A DNA stretch of 11,894 nt from an uncultured Oscillospiraceae bacterium. GTDB taxonomy: Bacteria; Bacillota; Clostridia; Oscillospirales; Oscillospiraceae. The position numbers and the translations under genes were made by a program. The stretch covers positions 1 through 11,894 of the forward strand of contig CAKTOJ010000046.1 of the NCBI GenBank assembly GCA_934589665.1, written 5' to 3'. Below are positions 1-6,200 of the stretch, in pieces (positions within the stretch are counted from its first letter, which is position 1; the number at the start of each line of letters is the position of its first letter). The notes beneath the pieces are model-generated. The model had not been told where the DNA came from and ran no database searches. It worked only from the letters and a program-made list of their open reading frames with translations.

Positions 1-266
1 GAGTTATAGGTCAGATCAATTTGGATTTTATGATAAATGCCGCCGTGCAGCTTCGCCGCTTTCTCGGCCTTCAGCACCTCAAGAAGGGTCTTTGGTGTAT
101 CGGTTTTCTTGTTAATGCGATCGGGCTTCTCCGCGGTTTCGGGTATGTTCCATGTCTTTCCGGTCAGAAATGCACCGTCGATTTTTCCTTCGGCGCAGTA
201 CCCTCGCACGCTGCGTTCGGAAACGCCCCACCTTTTCGCCGTTTCCGCGACAGAAATATATTTCAT
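1..266 (-). CDS. Fic family protein with N-terminal HTH (N-terminal 88 residues only)
   Basis: This is the N-terminal part of a Fic/DOC-type protein; the rest lies beyond the left edge. The reading frame opens with MKYISVAETAKRWGVSERSV, a MerR/excisionase-like helix-turn-helix (residues about 4-40, ending in GKTWNIP). A linker and then KLHGGIYHKIQIDLTYN (73-88) follow. In the family, this TYN stretch leads into the (S/T)xxxE(G/N) inhibitory helix, and the last two bases of the window (TC) fit the expected Ser. Fic enzymes transfer AMP (or other phosphate-containing groups) from nucleotides to target hydroxyls, and the helix represses this activity. The catalytic HPFx(D/E)GNGR motif is outside the window, so activity cannot be judged. 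The start is supported by GAGGG about 8 nt upstream. The gene has its own promoter and probable operator. Family assignment is by recognition of this conserved N-terminus and is fairly firm. Confidence 0.85.
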   Translation of the reverse strand, partial: MKYISVAETAKRWGVSERSVRGYCAEGKIDGAFLTGKTWNIPETAEKPDRINKKTDTPKTLLEVLKAEKAAKLHGGIYHKIQIDLTYN

Positions 267-294
267 AGAGATCCCTCACTTTCTGCACGAGGAT

Positions 295-323
295 AGTATA
301 GCACATTATCGGCAAAATATAAA
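295..323 (-). promoter_or_regulatory. Promoter of the Fic-family gene
   Basis: On the minus strand, TTTATA (-35, 318-323) and TATACT (-10, 295-300) are separated by 17 bp and lie about 30 bp upstream of the Fic start codon. The -35 is weak (4/6). The spacer contains one arm of a 13-bp inverted repeat, so the promoter is a plausible target for repression. Confidence 0.6.
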
Positions 324-367
324 GAACAATTTATGAAACAATATTTGAATTTTGCCGATAACGGCAA
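306..367. promoter_or_regulatory. Operator-like inverted repeats over the Fic promoter
   Basis: A perfect 13-bp inverted repeat (TTATCGGCAAAAT at 306-318, its complement at 349-361) has a 30-bp spacer. The right arm overlaps a second, tighter dyad, TTGCCG-ATAA-CGGCAA (352-367). There are therefore three CGGCAA half-sites, one inside the promoter spacer. The arrangement suggests co-operative binding by a repressor. The HTH fused to the Fic protein is the obvious candidate, but that is inference. Confidence 0.55.
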
Positions 368-471
368 TTGTACGCGCACGGAGCAGGCGCAGTACATTTT
401 CACGGAGTTCGTCCCGACGCACCGGGACAATGGAAGTGGGGGACAGATACACAGAGGAACGGGAAAACGGC

Positions 472-506
472 AAAAAAGCACCGCCTGCCGAACGGACAGA
501 CGGTGC
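472..506 (-). terminator. Rho-independent terminator of the DUF3990 operon
   Basis: On the minus strand, a GC-rich hairpin runs GCACCG (501-506) to CGGTGC (478-483), with inner CTG/CAG and CCG/CGG pairs around a 2-nt turn. It is followed at once by six U (477-472). It lies 130 bp past the stop of the 166-aa partner gene and is the first good terminator for that leftward transcript. Confidence 0.8.
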
Positions 507-536
507 TGATCTGGCAAATCTACTGTTCGTGGATAC

Positions 537-567
537 AATGCACCATGTTTTGAACGCATGGTGCATT
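537..567. repeat. Perfect 11-bp inverted repeat (stem-loop)
   Basis: AATGCACCATG (537-547) and its complement (557-567) enclose a 9-nt loop. The hairpin lies between the operon's last stop codon and its terminator, so it would be in the 3' untranslated RNA. There is no real U-tract on either strand, so it is not a standard terminator. Its role is unknown; mRNA 3'-end protection or a mobile-element remnant are possible. Confidence 0.6.
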
Positions 568-635
568 ATTTCATGGGTTCAGTTTTGATGCACTGGGACA
601 ACGAGGACAGAAAGGACAAAAGCAGCCTGTGAAAT

Positions 636-1136
636 TTATTCCCGTTTCTCTGCTTTTTTCTCCCGTTCCAGAATTTCCCGGAGGACTCTGACACCTTTTT
701 CTGTGTAATCCTCTTCTTCGCTTCCGTTGCTTTCCAATATTCGCTCAATGGCCTGCGCGGGATCCAGAGAATGATACGGATAATACAGCTTGCGGAGCTC
801 CTTTGCTTTCATTTGCTTATACACCTGTTTACTACTCTTTTCATAGGTGTAGGCCCAGTAGCGATACAGGTATCCCAACCAATAAAGTTCTTCCCGGCCG
901 TATCGTTCTTTTCCGTAGGAAGTCGGTCCGTATTGTGCCTCCACTTCGTTGAGAATGCTGACGGCATCGCTGGCTTCCAATAAAAAGCCTCTATGGTCCA
1001 TTCTGGCTGCAACCTGGGAATTCATGAATCTACGGATAAAAATGGGAGAGCTGCACTGAGTTGTTTCAAGGGACTCTGCAAAAATATCAGCCTGTAATGC
1101 ACATAGCTTCAGACCCTCTTCGTCGATCTTCTTCAT
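636..1136 (-). CDS. Partner protein of the HTH-DUF3990 gene (probable antitoxin or co-factor)
   Basis: This is a 166-aa soluble protein with no signal peptide or membrane segment. It has a mixed helical N-terminus (MKKIDEEGLKLCALQADIFA), an aromatic-rich core YGREELYWLGYLYRYWAYTY (79-98), a KLYYPYHSLDPAQAIERILE stretch (116-135), and a highly charged Glu/Lys C-terminus. Its ATG overlaps the stop of the upstream HTH-DUF3990 gene by 4 bp (ATGA), and GAGGAAA lies inside the end of that gene, so the two are translationally coupled. I recall proteins of this type sitting next to DUF3990 genes but know no characterised function. Stoichiometric coupling to a putative ADP-ribosyltransferase suggests an antitoxin or regulator; this is inference. 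No catalytic motif is visible. Confidence 0.75.
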   Translation of the reverse strand: MKKIDEEGLKLCALQADIFAESLETTQCSSPIFIRRFMNSQVAARMDHRGFLLEASDAVSILNEVEAQYGPTSYGKERYGREELYWLGYLYRYWAYTYEKSSKQVYKQMKAKELRKLYYPYHSLDPAQAIERILESNGSEEEDYTEKGVRVLREILEREKKAEKRE

Positions 1137-1987
1137 AGCAAAATTTCCTCAATATACTGACCCTGCCCACGATACTGCTTGCGGGCAATTTTGACCTTGT
1201 CGTTGCTGACCTTTGCATCCTCACTCCGCACGGAGATATATGCTTCCTTCTCAATCGATGCAAGATAACATTTGCGTAGAATTTCTATCCGATCTGCCGC
1301 CCTCTGTGTAAGGAAAACATACTGGTTGCCCAGATTGGTAGCAGAAAGGCAGTGTCGGCACTGGACATCTGTTATTTCGCCCTCAATAAAACTGTCGATG
1401 ATCTGGAACATCCGGTTGTCCGCAATCGGTGCTACCACATAATCGATTCCGTTCAGCCGATTCAGAATATTCTGAATCATCGGATGCTCGGCATAGCCGG
1501 TCAATTTGCCACGGAAGAATGCGATCATCAGCATCCAATCCTGTTCTACACCCAGTTTCAGCTCTGTCATACCGGATTTGTCGAAATCCAGCATATACAA
1601 GCTCGAGTGCGGAAAGTTGGAAACGAACATCGCAGACTGTTCCAGATTTTCTCCACAATAGAAGCCCTGACCAAAATCGTTGTTTTTTCTTGACTTCTCA
1701 ATGGAAATATCGCCTGAAATATCAGTTTTGGCTCCGTGAAACAGCAGGACATGGTTCTCCAGACATTCTTCCCGAAACAACTGCTCCTTAATCTTGTTCA
1801 GACGAATTTTCTTTTTGAACGCATACTCATAAATTTTTTCAAGATTGGCGGGTGAAACTGTTTCTCCTGGCTCTTTCCAGCGGGAAACCGTGCTGGTGCT
1901 TACCCCAAGTTCCTGTGCAAATTCCTGAATGGTCATCCCCAGTAACTCCAGTATGACCTCGATATCCTCATGTACACGAAAGTCCAT
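1133..1987 (-). CDS. XRE-type HTH fused to DUF3990 (ADP-ribosyltransferase-like) domain protein
   Basis: This 284-aa protein has two parts. Residues about 6-40 are a Cro/CI-type helix-turn-helix (MTIQEFAQELGVSTSTVSRW). From about residue 80 a DUF3990 domain follows: VLLFHGA (80-86, with H84), NDFGQGFYCG (103-112, with Y110), a hydrophobic core around IDYVVAPIADNRMF (181-194), and LGNQYVFLTQ (219-228). As I recall, DUF3990 belongs to the ADP-ribosyltransferase fold. H84, Y110 and a Glu/Gln near 222 would be an H-Y-[EQ]-like set, assigned tentatively. The likely role is a toxin or effector that modifies a nucleic acid or protein and controls its own operon. The start at 1987 is chosen because AAGGGGG lies 6 nt upstream and a consensus promoter ends just before it; a longer frame to 2047 would place the promoter inside the gene. 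A 4-bp overlap couples it to the downstream partner. Confidence 0.78.
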   Translation of the reverse strand: MDFRVHEDIEVILELLGMTIQEFAQELGVSTSTVSRWKEPGETVSPANLEKIYEYAFKKKIRLNKIKEQLFREECLENHVLLFHGAKTDISGDISIEKSRKNNDFGQGFYCGENLEQSAMFVSNFPHSSLYMLDFDKSGMTELKLGVEQDWMLMIAFFRGKLTGYAEHPMIQNILNRLNGIDYVVAPIADNRMFQIIDSFIEGEITDVQCRHCLSATNLGNQYVFLTQRAADRIEILRKCYLASIEKEAYISVRSEDAKVSNDKVKIARKQYRGQGQYIEEILL

Positions 1988-2018
1988 GTGAATCCCCCTT
2001 ATGTTCTGCATGAACTTG

Positions 2019-2047
2019 ATTATAGCACATCGGAGAAACAAGTTCAA
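2019..2047 (-). promoter_or_regulatory. Promoter of the HTH-DUF3990 operon
   Basis: On the minus strand, TTGAAC (-35, 2042-2047), a 17-bp spacer and a perfect TATAAT (-10, 2019-2024) give a predicted start about 25 nt upstream of the ATG. The promoter lies inside one copy of the 25-bp operator-like repeat. Confidence 0.8.
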
Positions 2048-2088
2048 TGTTTTTCAAACTTATTTATCGCATATCGGATGAACAAGTT
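2020..2088. promoter_or_regulatory. Operator-like 25-bp direct repeats upstream of HTH-DUF3990
   Basis: Two copies of TTAT(A/C)GCA(C/T)ATCGGA plus the following ACAAGTT tail lie at 2020-2044 and 2064-2088 and match at 21 of 25 positions. They are 44 bp apart, close to four helical turns, so both face the same side of the DNA. The proximal copy covers -10 to -35. Between them is an imperfect AAGTT...AACTT dyad (2041-2061). This is a typical layout for autoregulation by an XRE protein. Confidence 0.6.
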
Positions 2089-2152
2089 GACTGGATGCAA
2101 AAAGCATCTCTATTCATACAAAATCAAATGCTCGAGGTATTCCTTAGACGGT

Positions 2153-2198
2153 GGAAAATAAAAAATTACCGTTGTTGAAATTGTATCAACAACGGTAA
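2153..2198 (-). terminator. Terminator of the tRNA-fMet gene
   Basis: On the minus strand, a perfect 13-bp stem (TTACCGTTGTTGA at 2166-2178 and its complement at 2186-2198) with a 7-nt loop is followed by a U-rich tract (2165-2155). It begins 6 bp past the tRNA 3' end. Confidence 0.9.
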
Positions 2199-2204
2199 CA
2201 GATT

Positions 2205-2280
<76 letters not shown>

Positions 2281-2316
2281 ATATGAAATGAGGGGCAATG
2301 CCCCAAGTGCTTATAT

Positions 2317-2345
2317 AGGATACCACATTTGATTCCGTTTGTCAA
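2317..2345 (-). promoter_or_regulatory. Strong promoter of tRNA-fMet
   Basis: On the minus strand, a perfect TTGACA (2340-2345), a 17-bp spacer and TATCCT (2317-2322) lie about 30 bp upstream of the tRNA 5' end. A run of seven A just upstream of the -35 (2350-2356) could act as an UP element. A small GGGGCA/TGCCCC hairpin (2292-2304) lies in the leader removed during tRNA maturation. Confidence 0.85.
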
Positions 2346-2371
2346 GCACTTTTTTTGCGGCGCGGCAAGCC

Positions 2372-2396
2372 GCCGCAGGGGAGCGGCCCCTGCGGC
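2372..2396. terminator. 10-bp GC stem-loop after the P-loop ATPase gene
   Basis: GCCGCAGGGG and its complement form a 10-bp stem with a 5-nt loop, 14 bp past the stop codon at 2411. There is no U-tract on the minus strand, so it may be an atypical terminator or an RNA 3'-end stabiliser. The arm and loop (CAGGGGAGCGGC) resemble the TAGGGGAGCGGC repeats elsewhere in the window, so it may be a member of that repeat family recruited as a terminator. Confidence 0.45.
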
Positions 2397-2410
2397 AGGC
2401 CCTGCAGCGA

Positions 2411-2821
2411 TCAGAGGTAGGCCTTCATGGCCTCGGTGGCCTTCTCGGGGTCCTCGGAGACGACGACGGTGAAGGACATGTTGTTCGCGGCGCCGAACTT
2501 ATCGCACCACAGGACGAAGTCCTCGACCTCGGCGACGCCCGCATCCTCGACGAGCTTGTAGAAGCTGTCGATGAAGATGTGGCTGATGTCGAAATTGCCC
2601 GCATGCAGGCCGCTGATGAAGCCCTTCAGGAACGTCAGCGTACCCATGGAATACTCCTGATAGTCGATCAGGCGAACGCGGATATCAATATCGTAACGGA
2701 GCTTGGTGCCCTTTTCGATGCAGACCATGCTGCCGGTTTCGTTCTTTACGGCCTCGTTGATGTCGGTGACGAGCTGCTTGGTCTTGCCGGAACCCTTCAG
2801 CCCCATGATCAGTTTGACCAT
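2411..2821 (-). CDS. Small conserved P-loop ATPase, function unknown
   Basis: This 136-aa protein has a clear Walker A (GLKGSGKT, residues 7-14), a Walker B-like strand HIFIDS (81-86, D85 the probable acidic residue) and a late strand FTVVVSED (117-124) that could carry a sensor. There is no signal peptide, membrane segment or DNA-binding extension; it is a minimal soluble nucleotide-binding domain. Similar short proteins are widespread in Clostridia and are often labelled ATP-binding or, misleadingly, twitching-motility proteins; I know of no proven role. AGGAGG lies 9 nt before the ATG and a good promoter lies upstream, so it is a monocistronic, probably constitutive gene. Codon bias matches the aldolase and the large surface protein, indicating a resident core gene. 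Confidence 0.85.
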   Translation of the reverse strand: MVKLIMGLKGSGKTKQLVTDINEAVKNETGSMVCIEKGTKLRYDIDIRVRLIDYQEYSMGTLTFLKGFISGLHAGNFDISHIFIDSFYKLVEDAGVAEVEDFVLWCDKFGAANNMSFTVVVSEDPEKATEAMKAYL

Positions 2822-2902
2822 CGGATGATCCTCCTTTGTTCTTCCGGCCGCGCCGGTTATGAGAAGGCCCCGGCACCTTCCGGTACACCTTCCCTGATAT
2901 CT

Positions 2903-2931
2903 ATTTTACCAAGTTTTTACCCGGATTGCAA
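2903..2931 (-). promoter_or_regulatory. Promoter of the P-loop ATPase gene
   Basis: On the minus strand, TTGCAA (2926-2931), a 17-bp spacer and TAAAAT (2903-2908) lie about 80 bp upstream of the start codon. Confidence 0.7.
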
Positions 2932-3203
2932 CACCAATTTGCACATTCGTCCCGCCGCGGCCGTCCGTATACAGGACGGTGCATCTAAAAAGACATTTAC
3001 GGCCGCCTCACGCGCGGCCGCCGCACGCCGGAATGCCGCCAGCAGCCGCGCGGAACACAAAAACTTTTCCTTTGATTGTGCACTATTTTGTACAGAAAAC
3101 ACAGGAAAATCAGGTTGTTTCTGCGCTTTCTTCACAAAAAAATTGCGGCAGGCGGGACATTTTGCTTTGGGCCTGCAAAAGTGGAGAAAGCGCCCCGGCA
3201 CCC

Positions 3204-3232
3204 TTGCATTGCCCCCGGAAACTTGTTAAAAT
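3204..3232 (+). promoter_or_regulatory. Promoter of the large surface protein gene
   Basis: TTGCAT (3204-3209), a 17-bp spacer and TAAAAT (3227-3232) predict a start near 3239 and a leader of about 55 nt that ends with AAGGAGG (3276-3282). No phosphate-regulon box could be recognised around it. Confidence 0.7.
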
Positions 3233-3292
3233 ATTCATACCATGGGGACAGAAAGCTCCCTATTTGGAAAATTAGAAGGAGGATCTCTAATC

Positions 3293-6200
3293 ATGAAACA
3301 CATTTGCACGAAGTTCGTGGCGATGCTGCTGGTCATTGCCATGATCGCAGGTGTGCTGCCGTTTGCGTTTGCGGCAAACGTCGGCCCGTTCACGGATGTG
3401 AAGGACACCGACTGGTTTGCTTCGAACGTTCAGTACGTTTATGACAACGGACTGATGAACGGCACCACGACAACGACATTCGAACCGGAATCGAATCTGA
3501 CCCGCGCGCAGACTGCCATGGTCCTGTGGCGCATCGCCGGTCAGCCCGCTCCCACCGCCAAGGCTCCCTTCACCGATCTGGTGGATGCATGGTACCGTGA
3601 TGCCATCGCATGGGCCGCAGAGCAGAAGGTCGTCAACGGCCGCGGCGACGGCACGTTCGACCCCGCAGGCTTCATCACCCGCGAAGAGCTCGTCACCATG
3701 ATCTGGCGCTACGCAGGCGAAGCCGCCTCCGAGCAGGACCTGAGCAGCTGGCCGGATGCCGGCAAGGTCTATGACTACGCCGCCGGCGCCATGAAGTGGG
3801 CCGTCGAGACCGGCGTCATCAACGGCAAGGACGGCAAGCTCGCCCCGAAGGACAACGCCACCCGCGCCCAGTTCGCCGCCATCATCGAGCGCTACCTGAA
3901 GCTCAATGACACGAAGGCCGACGACATCGTGATCCTCTATACCAACGATGTTCACGCGAACATCACCGGCGGCTCCAGCAAGGCCCCCACGCTGACGTAT
4001 GAGCAGGTCGCCTGGTACCGCAACAACCTCCAGACCCCGTACAGCCTGCTGGTCGATGCGGGCGACGCCATCCAGGGCGAGGCCATCTCCACCCTGACGC
4101 ACGGCGAAGCCATCGTTGAGGTCATGAATGCCGCCGGCTATGACTATGCCACGTTCGGCAACCATGAGTTTGACTACGGCATGGATCAGCTGCTCGACAC
4201 CATCGTCCCGGCCGCAAAGTATCAGTACCTGTCCTGCAACTTTGCCAGACTGGACGGCACCGCCATCGACGGTGTGAAGCCCTATGCCATCGAGACCTTC
4301 GGCAGCAAGAAGGTCGCCGTCATCGGCATCAGCACCCCGGAGAGCTTCGTGAAGTCCACGCCCACCTACTTCCAGGACAAGGACGGCAACTACATCTATA
4401 CCTTCGCCGAGGGCAACAACGGTCAGGACCTGTACGACTCCGTGCAGAAGACCATTGACGCCGCGAAGAAGGACGGCGCCGACTACGTCGTGGCCGTCGC
4501 ACACCTCGGTATCGACGAGTCCTCCGAGCCGTGGCGCTCCACGGACGTCATCGCCAACACCACCGGTCTGGACGCCGTGCTCGACGGCCATTCCCACAGC
4601 ACCATCCCGCAGGAGATCGTCAAGAGCAAGGACGGCAAGGACGTCATTCTCTCCTCCACGGGCACGAAGCTGAATAACCTCGGCAAGCTGACCATCAGCG
4701 CCGACGGCAAGATCCACAGCGAGCTCATCAGCGACCTTGAGATCGAAAAGGACGCCAAGACGAAGGAAGTCGTCGACAAGATCGTCGCGGAGTTCCAGAC
4801 CCTGCTGAACAAGGTCGTCGCCCACACGGACGTTGACCTCACCACCCAGAACCCCGAGGGCACGGCCCGCGCCATCCGCAACCGCGAGACGAACCTCGGC
4901 GACCTGTGCGCCGATGCTTACCGCGTCACGCTGGGCGCTGACATCGCCATCGTCAACGGCGGCGGCATCCGCGCCGACATCCCCGCAGGCGACATCACCT
5001 ACAACCAGATCATCAAGGTCCATCCCTATGGCAACATGGCCTGCGTCGTGGAGGCCACCGGTCAGGAGATCCTCGATGCGCTGGAAATGGCCTCCCGCAA
5101 CACGATGGCCGATTATGTTTCCGAGTCCGTCGATGAGGACGGCAACAAGGTCTATAACGCCGTCGGCGAGATGGGCGGCTTCCTGCAGGTCTCCGGCATG
5201 AAGTACACCATCAACACCGCCGTGGAATCCACCGTCAAGACGGACGACAAGGGCTCCTTCGTCTCCGTGGAAGGCGCGCGCCGCGTGCAGGACGTTCAGG
5301 TCCTGAACCAGACCACCAACAGCTACGAGCCGATCGACCCCGCCAAGACCTACACCCTCGCCTCCCATAACTACATGCTCAAGTCCGGCGGCGACGGCAT
5401 CAACATGTTCCAGGACAACAAGCTCCTGCAGGACGAGGTCAAAATCGACAATCAGGTCCTCATCGACTACATCGTCGATTCCCTCGGCGGCAATGTCGGC
5501 GAGCAGTATAAGGACCTCAAGGGCGAAGGCCGCATCACCGTCGTCAATGAGAAGCCCGACGTCCCCGAGCTGAAGGACAATGAATACGCCCTCAGCACCG
5601 AGCTGGTCGACGGCGCGAAGGTCGTGTTCGTCAATCGCTCCGTCAGCAAGGCCATGTCCGCTGCGAACTCCGAAGGCAGCGCCTACAACCGCGCGGGCGT
5701 CGATGTCGCCCCGGTCGACGGCATCCTGACCACCGATAACGAAGAGCTCGTCTGGACGGTCGAAATGACCGAGGGCGGCTTCTTCCTGAAGCGCGCCGAC
5801 GGCGCAAAGCTCTCCATCGGCAATAAGCCCGACGGCGGCACCTACAACAGCATGGGCTTCGACCAGGAGGATAACCCCGTCTGGAAGATCGTCCCGGCTG
5901 CCACGAACGGCTGCATCTACCTCCAGAGCGCGACGGCCACCGGCTCCTCCGGCGACCCGAAGAGCGTGGAGTGGTACGCACAGTATTCCAACTTCAGCAT
6001 GTACTATGTCAGCAGCAGCAACGAAGCGCTGTTTGCCATGGACATGTACGTCAACACCGGCGCGGGGAAACCCGCGCCGGCCGCTACGACCGAGAAGTTG
6101 GTCCCTTCCACGCTGCGTGAGGGCGCTGAGATCCCCGCCTACATCACCACCCCGAAGGGCTACAAGGCCGACGGCAGCTTCCCCTTTGTCGTCATGATCC

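Larger units (their letters stand above)
267..635. other. Intergenic region, no credible gene
   Basis: This 369-bp stretch holds the Fic promoter/operator, the terminator of the DUF3990 operon and several small dyads. One dyad is a 6-bp hairpin GTCCCG/CGGGAC at 411-428. G-rich GGGACA/GGACA words recur at 424-446 and 595-618, which could be a decayed REP-like element. The open frames here lack ribosome sites and domain-like composition, so no gene is called. Confidence 0.6.
2822..3292. other. Divergent intergenic region
   Basis: This 471-bp region separates the leftward ATPase gene from the rightward surface-protein gene and holds a promoter for each. Two small dyads are visible: CCGTCC/GGACGG (around 2959-2977) and CGGCCGC/GCGGCCG (around 3000-3021). 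The open frames here are antisense continuations caused by GC bias. No riboswitch or small RNA is recognised. Confidence 0.55.

Noticed and set aside
1988..2047. Longer N-terminus for the HTH-DUF3990 protein
   Set aside because: It would run through the TATAAT promoter; the ATG at 1987 has AAGGGGG at ideal spacing.
3085..3099. ATTTTGTnCAGAAAA-like word recurring at 3085, 8547 and 11571
   Set aside because: Matches are loose (about 12 of 15), A/T-rich and in unrelated positions relative to promoters; likely chance.
2339..3229. 296-codon plus-strand frame opposite the P-loop ATPase
   Set aside because: In-register antisense shadow that also spans the tRNA promoter and the intergenic region; no ribosome site or domain.
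3242..3292. Upstream ATG for the large surface protein
   Set aside because: It lies at the predicted transcription start, lacks a ribosome site, and would put 17 polar residues before a canonical signal peptide.
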